This document shows positions 25,118 to 34,330 of a DNA stretch of 64,000 bases, in pieces. The first letter of the stretch is position 1. Each line of letters begins with the position of its first letter. Source of the stretch: JAKAVN01 sp963734845 (lineage in GTDB: Bacteria; Desulfobacterota; Binatia; Binatales; Binataceae); the NCBI GenBank assembly GCA_963734845.1, contig CAVTIS010000015.1, forward strand, positions 50,176 through 114,175, read 5' to 3'. Below the pieces are notes generated by a model. The model worked only from the letters and a program-made list of their open reading frames with translations, was not told the DNA's origin and did no database searches. A program made the position numbers and the translations under genes.

Positions 25118-25417
25118 ATGAAAAACATTTTTAGAACTGTCGCCGGCTATACCGCTATCGGGACTCTCGCACTATTGATGGGTACCGCCGTTGTCGGGTG
25201 CGAAAGAGACACCGTTCAGGGACCGGCTGGCGCTCCGGGAGCGGCTGGGGCGAATGGGGCCCCCGGAGTTCAGGGTTCGCAAGGCGAGGCTGCGCCCGCT
25301 AATCCTGCGATGTCCGAGAAATCCGAGAAGTCCACGACCACGACCAGCTCCAACGACGTGCCGGGAACGGGCAGCAGCACAACCACCGAGAAGTCGTCCT
25401 CCAAGAGCACCAACTAG
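25118..25417 (+). CDS. Small collagen-like lipoprotein
   Basis: 99 residues. Signal peptide with lipobox AVVGC (Cys at about 28), then a short run of Gly-X-Y triplets (from GPAGAPGAAGANGAPG to GSQG, seven to eight triplets), then a low-complexity Ser/Thr/Lys tail. The layout is that of a surface lipoprotein with a short collagen-like stalk. A good terminator follows, so it is the last gene of its unit. The triplet run is too short to be sure of a triple helix. Function unknown. Confidence 0.7.
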   Translation: MKNIFRTVAGYTAIGTLALLMGTAVVGCERDTVQGPAGAPGAAGANGAPGVQGSQGEAAPANPAMSEKSEKSTTTTSSNDVPGTGSSTTTEKSSSKSTN

Positions 25418-25432
25418 CCACGCGTGAATTGA

Positions 25433-25466
25433 GGGCGGCTCGGCAGCGAGCCGCCCTGCTCGTTTT
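25433..25466 (+). terminator. Rho-independent terminator after the collagen-like lipoprotein gene
   Basis: Perfect 10-bp stem GGGCGGCTCG (25433-25442) / CGAGCCGCCC (25447-25456) with a GCAG loop, followed by TGCTCGTTTT. It lies 15 nt after the stop codon, and ends the plus-strand unit facing the convergent beta-helix gene. Confidence 0.75.
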
Positions 25467-25525
25467 CAGGCGCGCGTCGAATTACGTCATCGTGGCAGCG
25501 ATTGCCGGACGCCGTGAGCAAATTG

Positions 25526-26629
25526 CTAGTGGATGCAGCCGGGCGGGCTCGTGACCGCGAACTGGTTCGCGGTCCATAGGTTGCCCGCGCAATTGGCATT
25601 GCCGTCGAGCGCGTCGACTCCGAAGCTGCCGTTGCCGTTGCCCGAGCCTTCTATACCAACGATGCGGTTGCCGACATTGCCGGCGGCGATCACCACGCCG
25701 TAGGCCTGGTCGGGCTGGCTCGGCCCGTCGGCGCTGCTCGGGTCGCCCACCGAAGTAAGAATGTTGCCGTTGCTCGGCGGCACCGGCGGCACGGCCGTGC
25801 AGAGATTGCCCAGCAGGCCGCCGCTGCGAAAGCATCCCAGGTAGATCCCGGCAGTGGTGTTGTGCGAGACGCTGAAGTTGGCGATCACGTTGCGCGAAGA
25901 GGCCCGCAGCCACACGCCATAGGTCGCGCTCCCGGTAACCGTCAGGTTGTTCAGGAACGCCCCGTGCACCCCGCTCAACTCGACACCCGCAAAGCCCAGC
26001 GTGCTGTCCACGCTGACGCCGGTCAGGTAGGGACCCGGAGCAGGGCCGTTGATCAGGATCCCCGTGCGCGAACTGTTATGCACGGCGAGCGCGCTGCCAT
26101 ACGCCGATCCGCCTTGAATCTGGATCCCCACGCCGTTGGCTTGCGCAACCAGGTTTTCCAGCGTCACGCTCGGCGCGTCGACCACTATTCCGGTGCTAAA
26201 ACCCGTGATCATCGCGGGCGCGTTCAAGGTTCCGGTCACGACCGCACCCGCCGCGCCGGCCGTAACGAGCACGCCGACGTTCGGAACACTCGATGGGGAC
26301 GAAGAAATGATCGTGCTTGCCAGATCCAGCGTGACGCCGGGCACGTTGATGTGGATGCAATCGCCGGGCGGCGTCGCGACCAGTCCGGGGCCGGAGATCG
26401 TGTAGTCGCCCGCCAATTTTATCGCGCACGGGCAGGCGGCGATCGGGTTGGCGCAGGCGCTCATCGCGCGCGCGAGGCCGGGTACGCCAATCGCAAACGA
26501 AACGATCAACGCCAACGGAGCCGCGATGCGCCGGCGGATCGGCCGCCGAGCGTCGTGGATAAATCCCGCGTGGGATTTGCGAATTTCTGATTGTGCGTGC
26601 CCGGGCAATGTCCTGACTTCCGTGAACAT
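25526..26629 (-). CDS. Secreted right-handed beta-helix repeat protein
   Basis: 367 residues. After a long basic N-terminus there is a hydrophobic signal segment (about 34-55, ending LARA). The mature part shows the periodic short-strand pattern of parallel beta-helix proteins (NGVGIQIQGG, NSSRTGILINGP, VELSGVHGAFLNNLTVTGSATYGVWLRASSRNVIANFSVSHNTTAGIYLG). No polysaccharide lyase or hydrolase active site is recognised. It reads convergent to the collagen-like lipoprotein. The signal segment starts about 30 residues in, so the true start may be internal. Confidence 0.72.
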   Translation of the reverse strand: MFTEVRTLPGHAQSEIRKSHAGFIHDARRPIRRRIAAPLALIVSFAIGVPGLARAMSACANPIAACPCAIKLAGDYTISGPGLVATPPGDCIHINVPGVTLDLASTIISSSPSSVPNVGVLVTAGAAGAVVTGTLNAPAMITGFSTGIVVDAPSVTLENLVAQANGVGIQIQGGSAYGSALAVHNSSRTGILINGPAPGPYLTGVSVDSTLGFAGVELSGVHGAFLNNLTVTGSATYGVWLRASSRNVIANFSVSHNTTAGIYLGCFRSGGLLGNLCTAVPPVPPSNGNILTSVGDPSSADGPSQPDQAYGVVIAAGNVGNRIVGIEGSGNGNGSFGVDALDGNANCAGNLWTANQFAVTSPPGCIH

Positions 26630-26930
26630 CGCGTCGGGTTCCGCCGTGTTAACTCCGAGTGGATGAAAGCGGCTCTCGCCGAGACGTCAGCCATAATAGT
26701 AATCCCTAGCTGTTGATAGGCGGAGGATAGTCGAAGACCTGATGTGAGATTTCGAGTCAAAATAAACCTGACCGTGCGAGATCTTTGCTAAATCTGCCTG
26801 GGGCCAAGGAAAGTCTGGGCGCAATACGAGATGCCTGGATGCCTTGCGCAAAAGCTTCTCGCGATGTAGGGTCTCGTCGCTCGCTACCGTTTGTCCGTCA
26901 AAAAAACATTCTTAAGGGGGAAAAGAGTCT
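26630..26930. other. Gene-free 301-bp stretch between divergent secreted-protein genes
   Basis: Lower GC than the surroundings and no supportable open frame. It should hold the promoters of the beta-helix gene (minus) and the Cys-rich secreted protein (plus). An AAGGGGG ribosome-binding stretch is visible about 12 nt before the ATG at 26931. No clear repeat or hairpin seen. Confidence 0.5.
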
Positions 26931-27503
26931 ATGACATCAATAGTCGCTCGCAATGCCTGCTATGCATTAGTCGTGGCCGCCGTCGCCCTTCTGGCCTTCG
27001 CCGCCTCAGCGACACCCGTCTCCGCGGCGCCTCCGGCGAACTTCCGCGCCTTTGGACAGGGCCATGAGCCGTCAACCACACCCGACTGCAGTTTTGCCAC
27101 CGGCAATAAGCTTTGTCCCAGTGGCGATAGTTGTACGTGCACACCGATCGCAGGAAAAGGCACTTGCGCCGCGATGGGCGGGCCCATCTCTTATACCGCA
27201 ACGGTCGCGACCGATATCTCGATAAGTGCGGGCGGCTGTGCCGGATCCTTCGGAACCGCTACACTGGTATCGCTGGTGAATCCATCGGACCAGGTGGTCC
27301 TCAATTTCAGCGGTACTCTTTGCTCCACCCCCTCAAGCGTGACAGTCAATCCCGCCAATGTCGTAAACGCCATTTACTTCATTGATGGGGCTAGCTCATC
27401 GGGAATATTCCACAACGCGACCGGCTCAGGAAACGTTTCCGGCAGCCGGGACAGCAACATCGCCATTCTCGGCAGCATAATCGGCACGATAAAGCTTCAA
27501 TAA
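26931..27503 (+). CDS. Secreted Cys-containing protein of unknown family
   Basis: 190 residues with a clear signal peptide (about 1-32, ending VSAAP). The mature N-terminus holds a cluster of Cys (C-x8-C, C-T-C, C within 40 residues), with two more later, then a Ser/Gly/Asn-rich beta-type C-terminus. Base composition is lower in GC than the neighbouring ribosomal genes. AAGGGGG precedes the start. I do not recognise a family. Even-spaced Cys suggest disulfides in an exported protein. Confidence 0.6.
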   Translation: MTSIVARNACYALVVAAVALLAFAASATPVSAAPPANFRAFGQGHEPSTTPDCSFATGNKLCPSGDSCTCTPIAGKGTCAAMGGPISYTATVATDISISAGGCAGSFGTATLVSLVNPSDQVVLNFSGTLCSTPSSVTVNPANVVNAIYFIDGASSSGIFHNATGSGNVSGSRDSNIAILGSIIGTIKLQ

Positions 27504-27528
27504 TCCAGAGGTTCTTCGCATGGGAGAG

Positions 27529-27566
27529 GCCGCGGCGCCGCTCGGGCACCGCGGCTTCTCGCTTTT
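27529..27566 (+). terminator. Possible weak terminator between the Cys-rich gene and rplS
   Basis: GCCGCGG (27529-27535) pairs with CCGCGGC (27549-27555) over a 13-nt loop, followed by TTCTCGCTTTT. The U-tract is interrupted, so it may be an attenuator-like hairpin rather than a strong terminator. Confidence 0.35.
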
Positions 27567-27688
27567 GAGGGCGTCTGAATTCGTTCCATTTCCAAGCATT
27601 TTTCCGTGAGCGGCCCGCCTCGCGCGAGATTGAGTCGTGCAGGCGATTGCGATAAGCTTCCCTGCTCTGCTGAAGGAACCAGCCCGTC

Positions 27689-28030
27689 ATGAATGCAATC
27701 ATCCAGAAGCTTGAAGATCGCGAGCTGCGCAAGGACCTCCCTGTCTTCCGCGTCGGCGACACACTGCGCCTCCAGGTCAAAGTGGTCGAGGGCGAAAAAG
27801 AGCGTATCCAGTCCTTCGAGGGCATCGTCATCAAGATCAACCGCGGGGGTAACCGCGCCGCCTTCACCGTGCGCAAGGTTTCCTACGGCATCGGCGTCGA
27901 GCGCATTTTCCCGCTGCACTCGCCCCGAATTGAAAAGATCCAGGTCCTGAGCCATGGCCGCGTCCGTCGCGCGCGGCTGTACTACCTGCGCGAACTCTCG
28001 GGCAAGGCCGCCCGCGTCGCCTCGGCCTGA
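27689..28030 (+). CDS. rplS: 50S ribosomal protein L19
   Basis: 113 residues with the typical L19 segments LPVFRVGDTLRLQVKVVEGEKERIQSFEG, ERIFPLHSPRIEKI and RVRRARLYYLREL. GAAGGA lies before the ATG. In most bacteria rplS directly follows trmD; here about 3 kb with secreted proteins separates them, so it probably has its own promoter in 27567-27688. Confidence 0.97.
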   Translation: MNAIIQKLEDRELRKDLPVFRVGDTLRLQVKVVEGEKERIQSFEGIVIKINRGGNRAAFTVRKVSYGIGVERIFPLHSPRIEKIQVLSHGRVRRARLYYLRELSGKAARVASA

Positions 28031-28081
28031 AATGCGCAGCAACCTGCAACGCTAATATTTGGCTAATATTTGAATGATGTA

Positions 28082-28113
28082 CGCCGGAGCGAATCGCTCC
28101 GGCGCTTTTTTTT
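28082..28113 (+). terminator. Strong rho-independent terminator after rplS
   Basis: CGCCGGAGCGA and TCGCTCCGGCG form a near-perfect inverted repeat (28082-28104; a 9-10 bp stem once a minimal loop is allowed), followed by C and eight T (28106-28113). It lies 52 nt past the rplS stop and faces the convergent bactofilin gene. Confidence 0.85.
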
Positions 28114-28147
28114 GCAGATGCGCCCCGCCGCGGCCGTTCGGCGCGGC

Positions 28148-28594
28148 TCAGCGCGACGCCGCCCCGCCGCGTGGCACTCGCACATCGCCCTCAAGCAGCG
28201 CGCCTTCGCACACGCGCAGGCTGTCGGTCTCGATTCGGCCGAAGACCCGCGCCCGGGGACCGAGCACGACCAGACGCGAATCAGTGATGTCGCCGCGCAG
28301 TTCGCCCAGCACCAGTAGACGCGGAGTGCGCACGCGGCCCTCGACCTTGCCGTGATCGGAGATCACCACCAAATCGCTGGAACTGATCTCGCCGCGAAAG
28401 TTGCCCTCGATTCGCACGGGCTCCTGGAACACGAGGCGCCCCGAGACATTGATATTGCGGGCCACGGCGACCCGCGTCCGTTCCTCGACCCAGGCCGCAC
28501 CGGGCATCGGCGGAATGGCGGTCGTCGGCTGCGCGGCAAAGTCCGCCGCGTCGGCGCCGGCGTGAGTGTATTCCGAGGTACCCAATTTGGCCAT
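28148..28594 (-). CDS. Bactofilin (polymer-forming cytoskeletal protein)
   Basis: 148 residues. The central beta-helical bactofilin domain (about 45-140) shows the repeated V-x-G-x-[IVL] pattern: VSGRLVFQEPVRIEGNFRGEI, LVVISDHGKVEGRV, LLVLGELRGDI, RVFGRIETDSLRV, ALLEGDVRV. The disordered Pro/Ala N-terminus is typical. Bactofilins polymerise without nucleotide and organise cell-wall or envelope enzymes. It starts 22 nt after the ABC ATPase gene and is the last gene of the minus-strand operon. Confidence 0.9.
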   Translation of the reverse strand: MAKLGTSEYTHAGADAADFAAQPTTAIPPMPGAAWVEERTRVAVARNINVSGRLVFQEPVRIEGNFRGEISSSDLVVISDHGKVEGRVRTPRLLVLGELRGDITDSRLVVLGPRARVFGRIETDSLRVCEGALLEGDVRVPRGGAASR

Positions 28595-28615
28595 TGAGCG
28601 GCGCCGAATCCAGGC

Positions 28616-29645
28616 TTACGGCGCGGGAAAAACGTGGCAGGCGACCGCATGCCCGCCGCGGCCCGTCTCGAGCGGTGGTTCGACGGTCCGGCAGATATCT
28701 TTCGCATAAGGGCATCGCGGATGGAAGCTGCAGCCGGGCGGCGGATTGAGCGGGCTCGGCATCTCGCCCGGCAGCTTGATCCGTTCGGAGGCGACGGCAC
28801 CATGCAGTGCCGGAATCGCCGAGAGCAGCGCGCGTGTGTAGGGATGGCGCGGGTTGGCGTAGATTTCGTCGCGGTCGGCCAGCTCCACGATTTTGCCCAG
28901 GTACATGATCGCCGTGCGCTGGCTGATGTGCTCGACCACCCGGAGGTCGTGCGCGATGAAGAGGTAGGTGAGATGGAGCCGCTCCTGCAGGTCCTGCAGC
29001 AGGTTGATGATCTGCGCCTGGATCGAGACGTCGAGCGCGGAGACCGGCTCGTCGAGCACCAGGAAGCGCGGGGTCACGGCCAGCGCGCGCGCGATTCCGA
29101 TCCGCTGGCGCTGGCCGCCGGAGAACTCGTGCGGGTAGCGCTCGAGCGCGTCGGCGCCCATCCCCACCATCTCGAGCAGGCTGACGATCCGCTCCTCTTT
29201 CTCGCGTCCGCGCGCGAGTTTGTGAATTTCGATTCCCTCGCCGACGATCGAGCGTACGCGCATGCGCGGGTTGAGCGAGGCGTAGGGGTCCTGGAAAACG
29301 AGCTGCATCTGGCGGCGCAGCGCGCGCAGATCGCGGCGCGAAAGTTCCGCCAGGTCGCGCCCGTCAAACAGCACCCGGCCGGCCGTCGGCTCGAGCAGTT
29401 TCAGCACCAGACGCCCCAGTGTCGACTTGCCCGACCCCGACTCGCCCACCAGGCCAAGCGTCTCGCCCGGCATGATCGCCAGGTCGACGCCGTCGACCGC
29501 GTGCACCACCAGGCGCTTGCGCCCCAACAGGTCGAGCGAGCCGGCGGGAAATTCCTTGCTCAGGCGCTCGGTCCTCACCAGCGCGCCCGGAGCCGCGGAT
29601 ACGGCGGCAGTGCGATCCTCGGAGGGCGCAAGATTTGATACCGGA

Positions 29646-29653
<8 letters not shown>
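28616..29653 (-). CDS. Peptide/nickel ABC importer ATP-binding protein, DppF/OppF type
   Basis: 345 residues from the GTG at 29653, which overlaps the stop of the preceding ATPase gene by 8 nt. Walker A GLVGESGSGKSTLGR, Q-loop VFQDPYASLNP, signature FSGGQRQRIGIA, Walker B FLVLDEPVSALD, and the oligopeptide C-terminal extension with HPRCPYAKDIC cysteines (4Fe-4S-like motif of the family). Partner of the DppD-type ATPase. Energises uptake of peptides or related ligands by the two permeases upstream. Confidence 0.92.
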
Positions 29654-30608
<955 letters not shown>

Positions 30609-30687
30609 GCGGGCTCTAACCTATCATCCGGGGCGCCGATTTTTCATCATCTCCGGCCGACCGCCTACGTGCGCCGTGGTCAATCGC

Positions 30688-32145
30688 CTATGCGTGCACG
30701 GTCGGATGGCGATTCGCCCAGGGTGCGGCCTGCTCGATCTGCGACGCGAGCCTGAGCAACAGATCCTCGCGTCCGTAAGCTGCGACCAACTGCACGCCGA
30801 CCGGCAATCCGTCGGGTGTCATGTGCAGCGGCAGCGAGATCGCCGGCTGGCCCGCGATGTTCCACGGCGCAGTAAACGGGCTGACTTCGTTCAAGCGCAC
30901 GCCGACGTTGCGCGGATGCTCGCCGGGGCGGGTTTTGAAGATTCCCAGCTCCGGCGCCGGCTGGGCCATCGTCGGCGTCAGCAGCACGTCGAATCCGCCG
31001 CTCCACCATCCCGCCGCCGCGCGCGAGAAATGGTTGAACCAGTCGCACGCAGCCAGGTAATCGACCAGCTTCAGGCGCCGCCCGCGCTCGACCAGGAACC
31101 AGGTCCACTCGTCGAAATCATCGGGGCCAACCGCACGCGCGAGCATCGGCTCGACCATCGCGGCCTGCCGCGCCACCCCGCCGGCAACGACGCGGCCGAA
31201 GGCGGAAGGCAGTGTGGCCTCGTCGAGCGCCGCGGGAGAATTCTGCTCGACCTTATGCCCGAGCGACTCGAGCAATTTCGCCGCGCCGCGCACGGCCGCC
31301 GCGCACTCCGGATGGAGCCCCGCATGATAGAGCGGCGCGCGATCCATGAAACCGATTCGCAGGCGGCCCGGCGCTTGACCGACCTCGTCGCGAAACCGGC
31401 GCGCGGGCGGCGGCGCCATCCACGGATCGCCCGGCATGTAGCCCGCGATCGCGTCCAGCGCGGCCGCGGCGTCGCGCACCGTGCGTACCAGCGCGCCCTC
31501 CTCACACAGTCCATGCCAGGACTCGGCGTACGCCGGCCCGAGCGAGGTCCGGCCGCGCGAGCCTTTGAGCCCCACCAGTCCGCAGAACGAAGCCGGAATC
31601 CGCACCGATCCGCCGGCGTCGTTGCCATGCGCGATCGGCACTATGCCCGAAGCGACCGCGGCGGCCGCGCCGCCGCTCGATCCACCGGCGATCCGCGCCG
31701 TGTTCCAGGGATTGCGTGTTGCGCCCCACGCGCGGCTCTCGGTCGACAGTGTCGCGCCCCATTCGGGCACCGTGCTCTGCGCGAGCGTTATCAGGCCGGC
31801 CGCGCGAAATTTCGCCGCCACGTATGAAGTCAACGGTGCGGCCATTTTTGAGTCCTTGAACGGTTTCCATCCCCAGCTAAACGGTTCGCCCTCGACGCTC
31901 TGGAGCAAGTCCTTCATCAGGAACGGCACGCCGCGAAAAACGCCGTCGGGGATGGCGTTGCGGTCGCGCGCCTCGGCCCTCGCCCGGTCGTAGCGTGCGA
32001 AGATGACGCAATTTAGTTGCGGATTGAGCATTTCGATTCGCGCGATCGCGGCCTCGGTCAATTCGGCCGGCGTCACCGCGCCCCTGGCGACGAGTTCAAC
32101 CTGCGCGGTCGCATCGAGCCAGGTAAGTTCACCGTTGTTGCTCAT
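30688..32145 (-). CDS. Amidase (amidase-signature family)
   Basis: 485 residues. The Ser-cisSer-Lys triad is readable: Lys in PFLMKDLLQ, cis-Ser in ARIAGGSSGGAAAAVASG and nucleophile Ser in GNDAGGSVRIPASFCGLVGLK. The family hydrolyses carboxamides (GatA, fatty-acid amidases, AtzF and others); specificity is not predictable here. It is inside the peptide ABC operon, between the second permease and the first ATPase, which suggests it acts on the imported ligand. GGGGGA lies 10 nt before the ATG. No signal peptide, so cytoplasmic. Confidence 0.9.
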   Translation of the reverse strand: MSNNGELTWLDATAQVELVARGAVTPAELTEAAIARIEMLNPQLNCVIFARYDRARAEARDRNAIPDGVFRGVPFLMKDLLQSVEGEPFSWGWKPFKDSKMAAPLTSYVAAKFRAAGLITLAQSTVPEWGATLSTESRAWGATRNPWNTARIAGGSSGGAAAAVASGIVPIAHGNDAGGSVRIPASFCGLVGLKGSRGRTSLGPAYAESWHGLCEEGALVRTVRDAAAALDAIAGYMPGDPWMAPPPARRFRDEVGQAPGRLRIGFMDRAPLYHAGLHPECAAAVRGAAKLLESLGHKVEQNSPAALDEATLPSAFGRVVAGGVARQAAMVEPMLARAVGPDDFDEWTWFLVERGRRLKLVDYLAACDWFNHFSRAAAGWWSGGFDVLLTPTMAQPAPELGIFKTRPGEHPRNVGVRLNEVSPFTAPWNIAGQPAISLPLHMTPDGLPVGVQLVAAYGREDLLLRLASQIEQAAPWANRHPTVHA

Positions 32146-32222
32146 CTTGAGAGTCCCCCTTGCGAGGATTTTGACAGGTTTTCGATGATTCCGATGTTGC
32201 AGGCGCTAATCAAGCTCGCCGC

Positions 32223-33329
32223 CTAACGCAGGTTTCCTGGGTCAAGGCGGTCACGCAGATGGTCGCCAAGAAAGTTGAATGACATCACGGTCAGGAAAAT
32301 GAAAATGCCGGGGATGAGAATCCACGGGTAGCGCGCGAGATTCTGCACGTCCTGCGCCTGCGCCAGCAGATTGCCCCAGCTCGCGGCCGGCTCCTGGATG
32401 CCCAGGCCGAGCAGCGAAAGCGCGCTCTCGCCCAGGATGAACCCCGGGATCGACAGCGTCGCGGCGACGATCGCGTAGCCGAGCACCGACGGGATGACGT
32501 GGAGAAAAATGACCCGTGTGCGCGAGGCGCCCAGCGCGCGCGCCGCCTCTACGTAGGGACGCGACCGCACCGAGGCCGCCATCCCGCGAATGATCCGCGC
32601 GAAGCCGGCCCAGCTGATGAAACTCATGATCGCGACGATCGTGAAAAACGTCATCACCGGGCTCACGCCCGAAGGAATCACCGCCGCCAGCGCGAGCAGG
32701 AAATAAAACGACGGCAGCGACATCTCGATCTCCGACCAGCGCATGATCAGATTGTCGGTAAGCCCGCCGACGTAGCCCGAGAACGCGCCCACCACGATGC
32801 CGAGTGAGAAAGTGATCAGTACGCCGATAAGGCCCACACACATGCTGACGCGCGCGCCGTACACGATGCGCGAGAAGAGGTCGCGGCCCAGCCCATCGCT
32901 GCCCATCAAGAAGTACGGCTCGTCGGCCGACTCGGTGGTGAAGAGATGGCCGTCGTGGAAAAACCGCACGTAGGTCTTGCGCGCGAGGTCGGGCGCGAAG
33001 ACGCGCGCCGCCGGGTCGCGCAAGCGCATCGGATGGGCGTAAAAAAATCCGTGCACCCACTCGGCCGGCCGCGCCACTTGAAGACTCATCGGCGGGCAAT
33101 CGGGCAGGTTGCGATACTGGCGAATCGGATCGTAGGGCGCGACGATGGGCGACGCGGCGGCGAGGAAATAGAACGTCAGCAGACAGATGACCGAGAGCCG
33201 CACCACCCACGAGGCGCGCCGCCACTCGCGGCCCAACCCATCGAACAGCGCGCGGGCGCGTGATGCTCGCGTCTGCAGCGTGTGGGCCGCCGCGCTATAG
33301 TCGGGAACTGTCGCGTGCGATGCCGGCAT
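32223..33329 (-). CDS. Peptide/nickel ABC importer permease, DppC/OppC type
   Basis: 368 residues. A long N-terminal segment with one TM (about 43-63), a family-typical periplasmic loop (MGSDGLGRDLFSRIVYGARVS), then the BPD_transp_1 domain with the EAA-type loop VEAARALGASRTRVIFLHVIP. A loop of about 80 residues before the MGSDGLGRD motif is longer than in typical DppC. It starts 3 nt after the DppB-type stop. Confidence 0.9.
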   Translation of the reverse strand: MPASHATVPDYSAAAHTLQTRASRARALFDGLGREWRRASWVVRLSVICLLTFYFLAAASPIVAPYDPIRQYRNLPDCPPMSLQVARPAEWVHGFFYAHPMRLRDPAARVFAPDLARKTYVRFFHDGHLFTTESADEPYFLMGSDGLGRDLFSRIVYGARVSMCVGLIGVLITFSLGIVVGAFSGYVGGLTDNLIMRWSEIEMSLPSFYFLLALAAVIPSGVSPVMTFFTIVAIMSFISWAGFARIIRGMAASVRSRPYVEAARALGASRTRVIFLHVIPSVLGYAIVAATLSIPGFILGESALSLLGLGIQEPAASWGNLLAQAQDVQNLARYPWILIPGIFIFLTVMSFNFLGDHLRDRLDPGNLR

Positions 33330-33331
33330 GT

Positions 33332-34312
33332 TCAGTCCGCACTCAACGAGGAGAAATCAACCCGCGGGTCCACCATTACCAGCGCGATATCGGCCAGCAG
33401 ATTGCCCACCAACAGCAGCACCGTGCCCATCAGCACCGAGCCCATCACCAGGTAGATATCGAGCGAGCGCACCGCGTCGAGCAGCAGCAGGCCCAACCCC
33501 TGCAAGTTCATCACCGCCTCGATCAGCGCCGCGCCGCCCAGCAGATCGGCCAGGCCGTAGCCGGCGAGCGTGACGAAGGGATTGAGGGCGTTGCGCAGCA
33601 CGTGCTTGTACATCACGACCCGCTCCGGCAGGCCCTTGGCGCGCGCCGTGCGCACGAATTCGAAATTCTTGATTTCGAGAATTTGCGAGCGCATCAGGCG
33701 CATCAGCGACGCCATCCCCGCCACCCCCAGCACGAACACCGGCAGGATGAGATGGTTGATACGGTCGGCGATGCGGCCCCAGGTGTCGAGGCTCTCGTAG
33801 TAGGGCGAAAACGTGCCGCCGACCGGGAACCATCCGGTGCGCAGCGCCAGGTACATCATCAGGAAGGCGAGAAAAAAGTTCGGCACCGACATCCCGAAGA
33901 ACGCTGCGAACGACAGCACGCGGTCCCAGATCGAGTTCTGCTTGACCGCAACCACAATTCCGATCGGAATCGCCACGGCCCACGCAAAGATCATGCTCGC
34001 CAGCGCCAGGATGACGGTATTGAAGGCGCGCGCGGCGATGAGCGAGGCCACGTTGACCCGATAGCTCATCGAGAGCCCAAGGTTGAGATGCATCATCTGC
34101 CAGAGCCACTTCGCGTAGCGCACCAGCAGCGGCTGATCGAGGCCGAACTGCGCCTCCAACTGGTGAATGACCTGCGGCGAGATGGCCGGGTTGAGCTTCA
34201 AGTTGGTGAGAAAGTTGCCCGGCGCAAGCGACATCACCAGGAACGACAGGAAAGTGATCCCGATGATCAGCGGGACCATATTGAGCAGGCGCTTTATAAG
34301 GAACCTGGTCAT
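33332..34312 (-). CDS. Peptide/nickel ABC importer permease, DppB/OppB type
   Basis: 326 residues. Six hydrophobic segments, N-terminal MTRFLIKRLLNMVPLIIGITFLSF typical of DppB, periplasmic loop with PLLVRYAKWLWQMMHLNLGLSMSY, and the EAA loop ARAKGLPERVVMYKHVLRNAL. Follows the substrate-binding protein gene by 18 nt. Confidence 0.92.
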   Translation of the reverse strand: MTRFLIKRLLNMVPLIIGITFLSFLVMSLAPGNFLTNLKLNPAISPQVIHQLEAQFGLDQPLLVRYAKWLWQMMHLNLGLSMSYRVNVASLIAARAFNTVILALASMIFAWAVAIPIGIVVAVKQNSIWDRVLSFAAFFGMSVPNFFLAFLMMYLALRTGWFPVGGTFSPYYESLDTWGRIADRINHLILPVFVLGVAGMASLMRLMRSQILEIKNFEFVRTARAKGLPERVVMYKHVLRNALNPFVTLAGYGLADLLGGAALIEAVMNLQGLGLLLLDAVRSLDIYLVMGSVLMGTVLLLVGNLLADIALVMVDPRVDFSSLSAD

Positions 34313-34330
34313 CGGCTGCGCGACGCGCGG

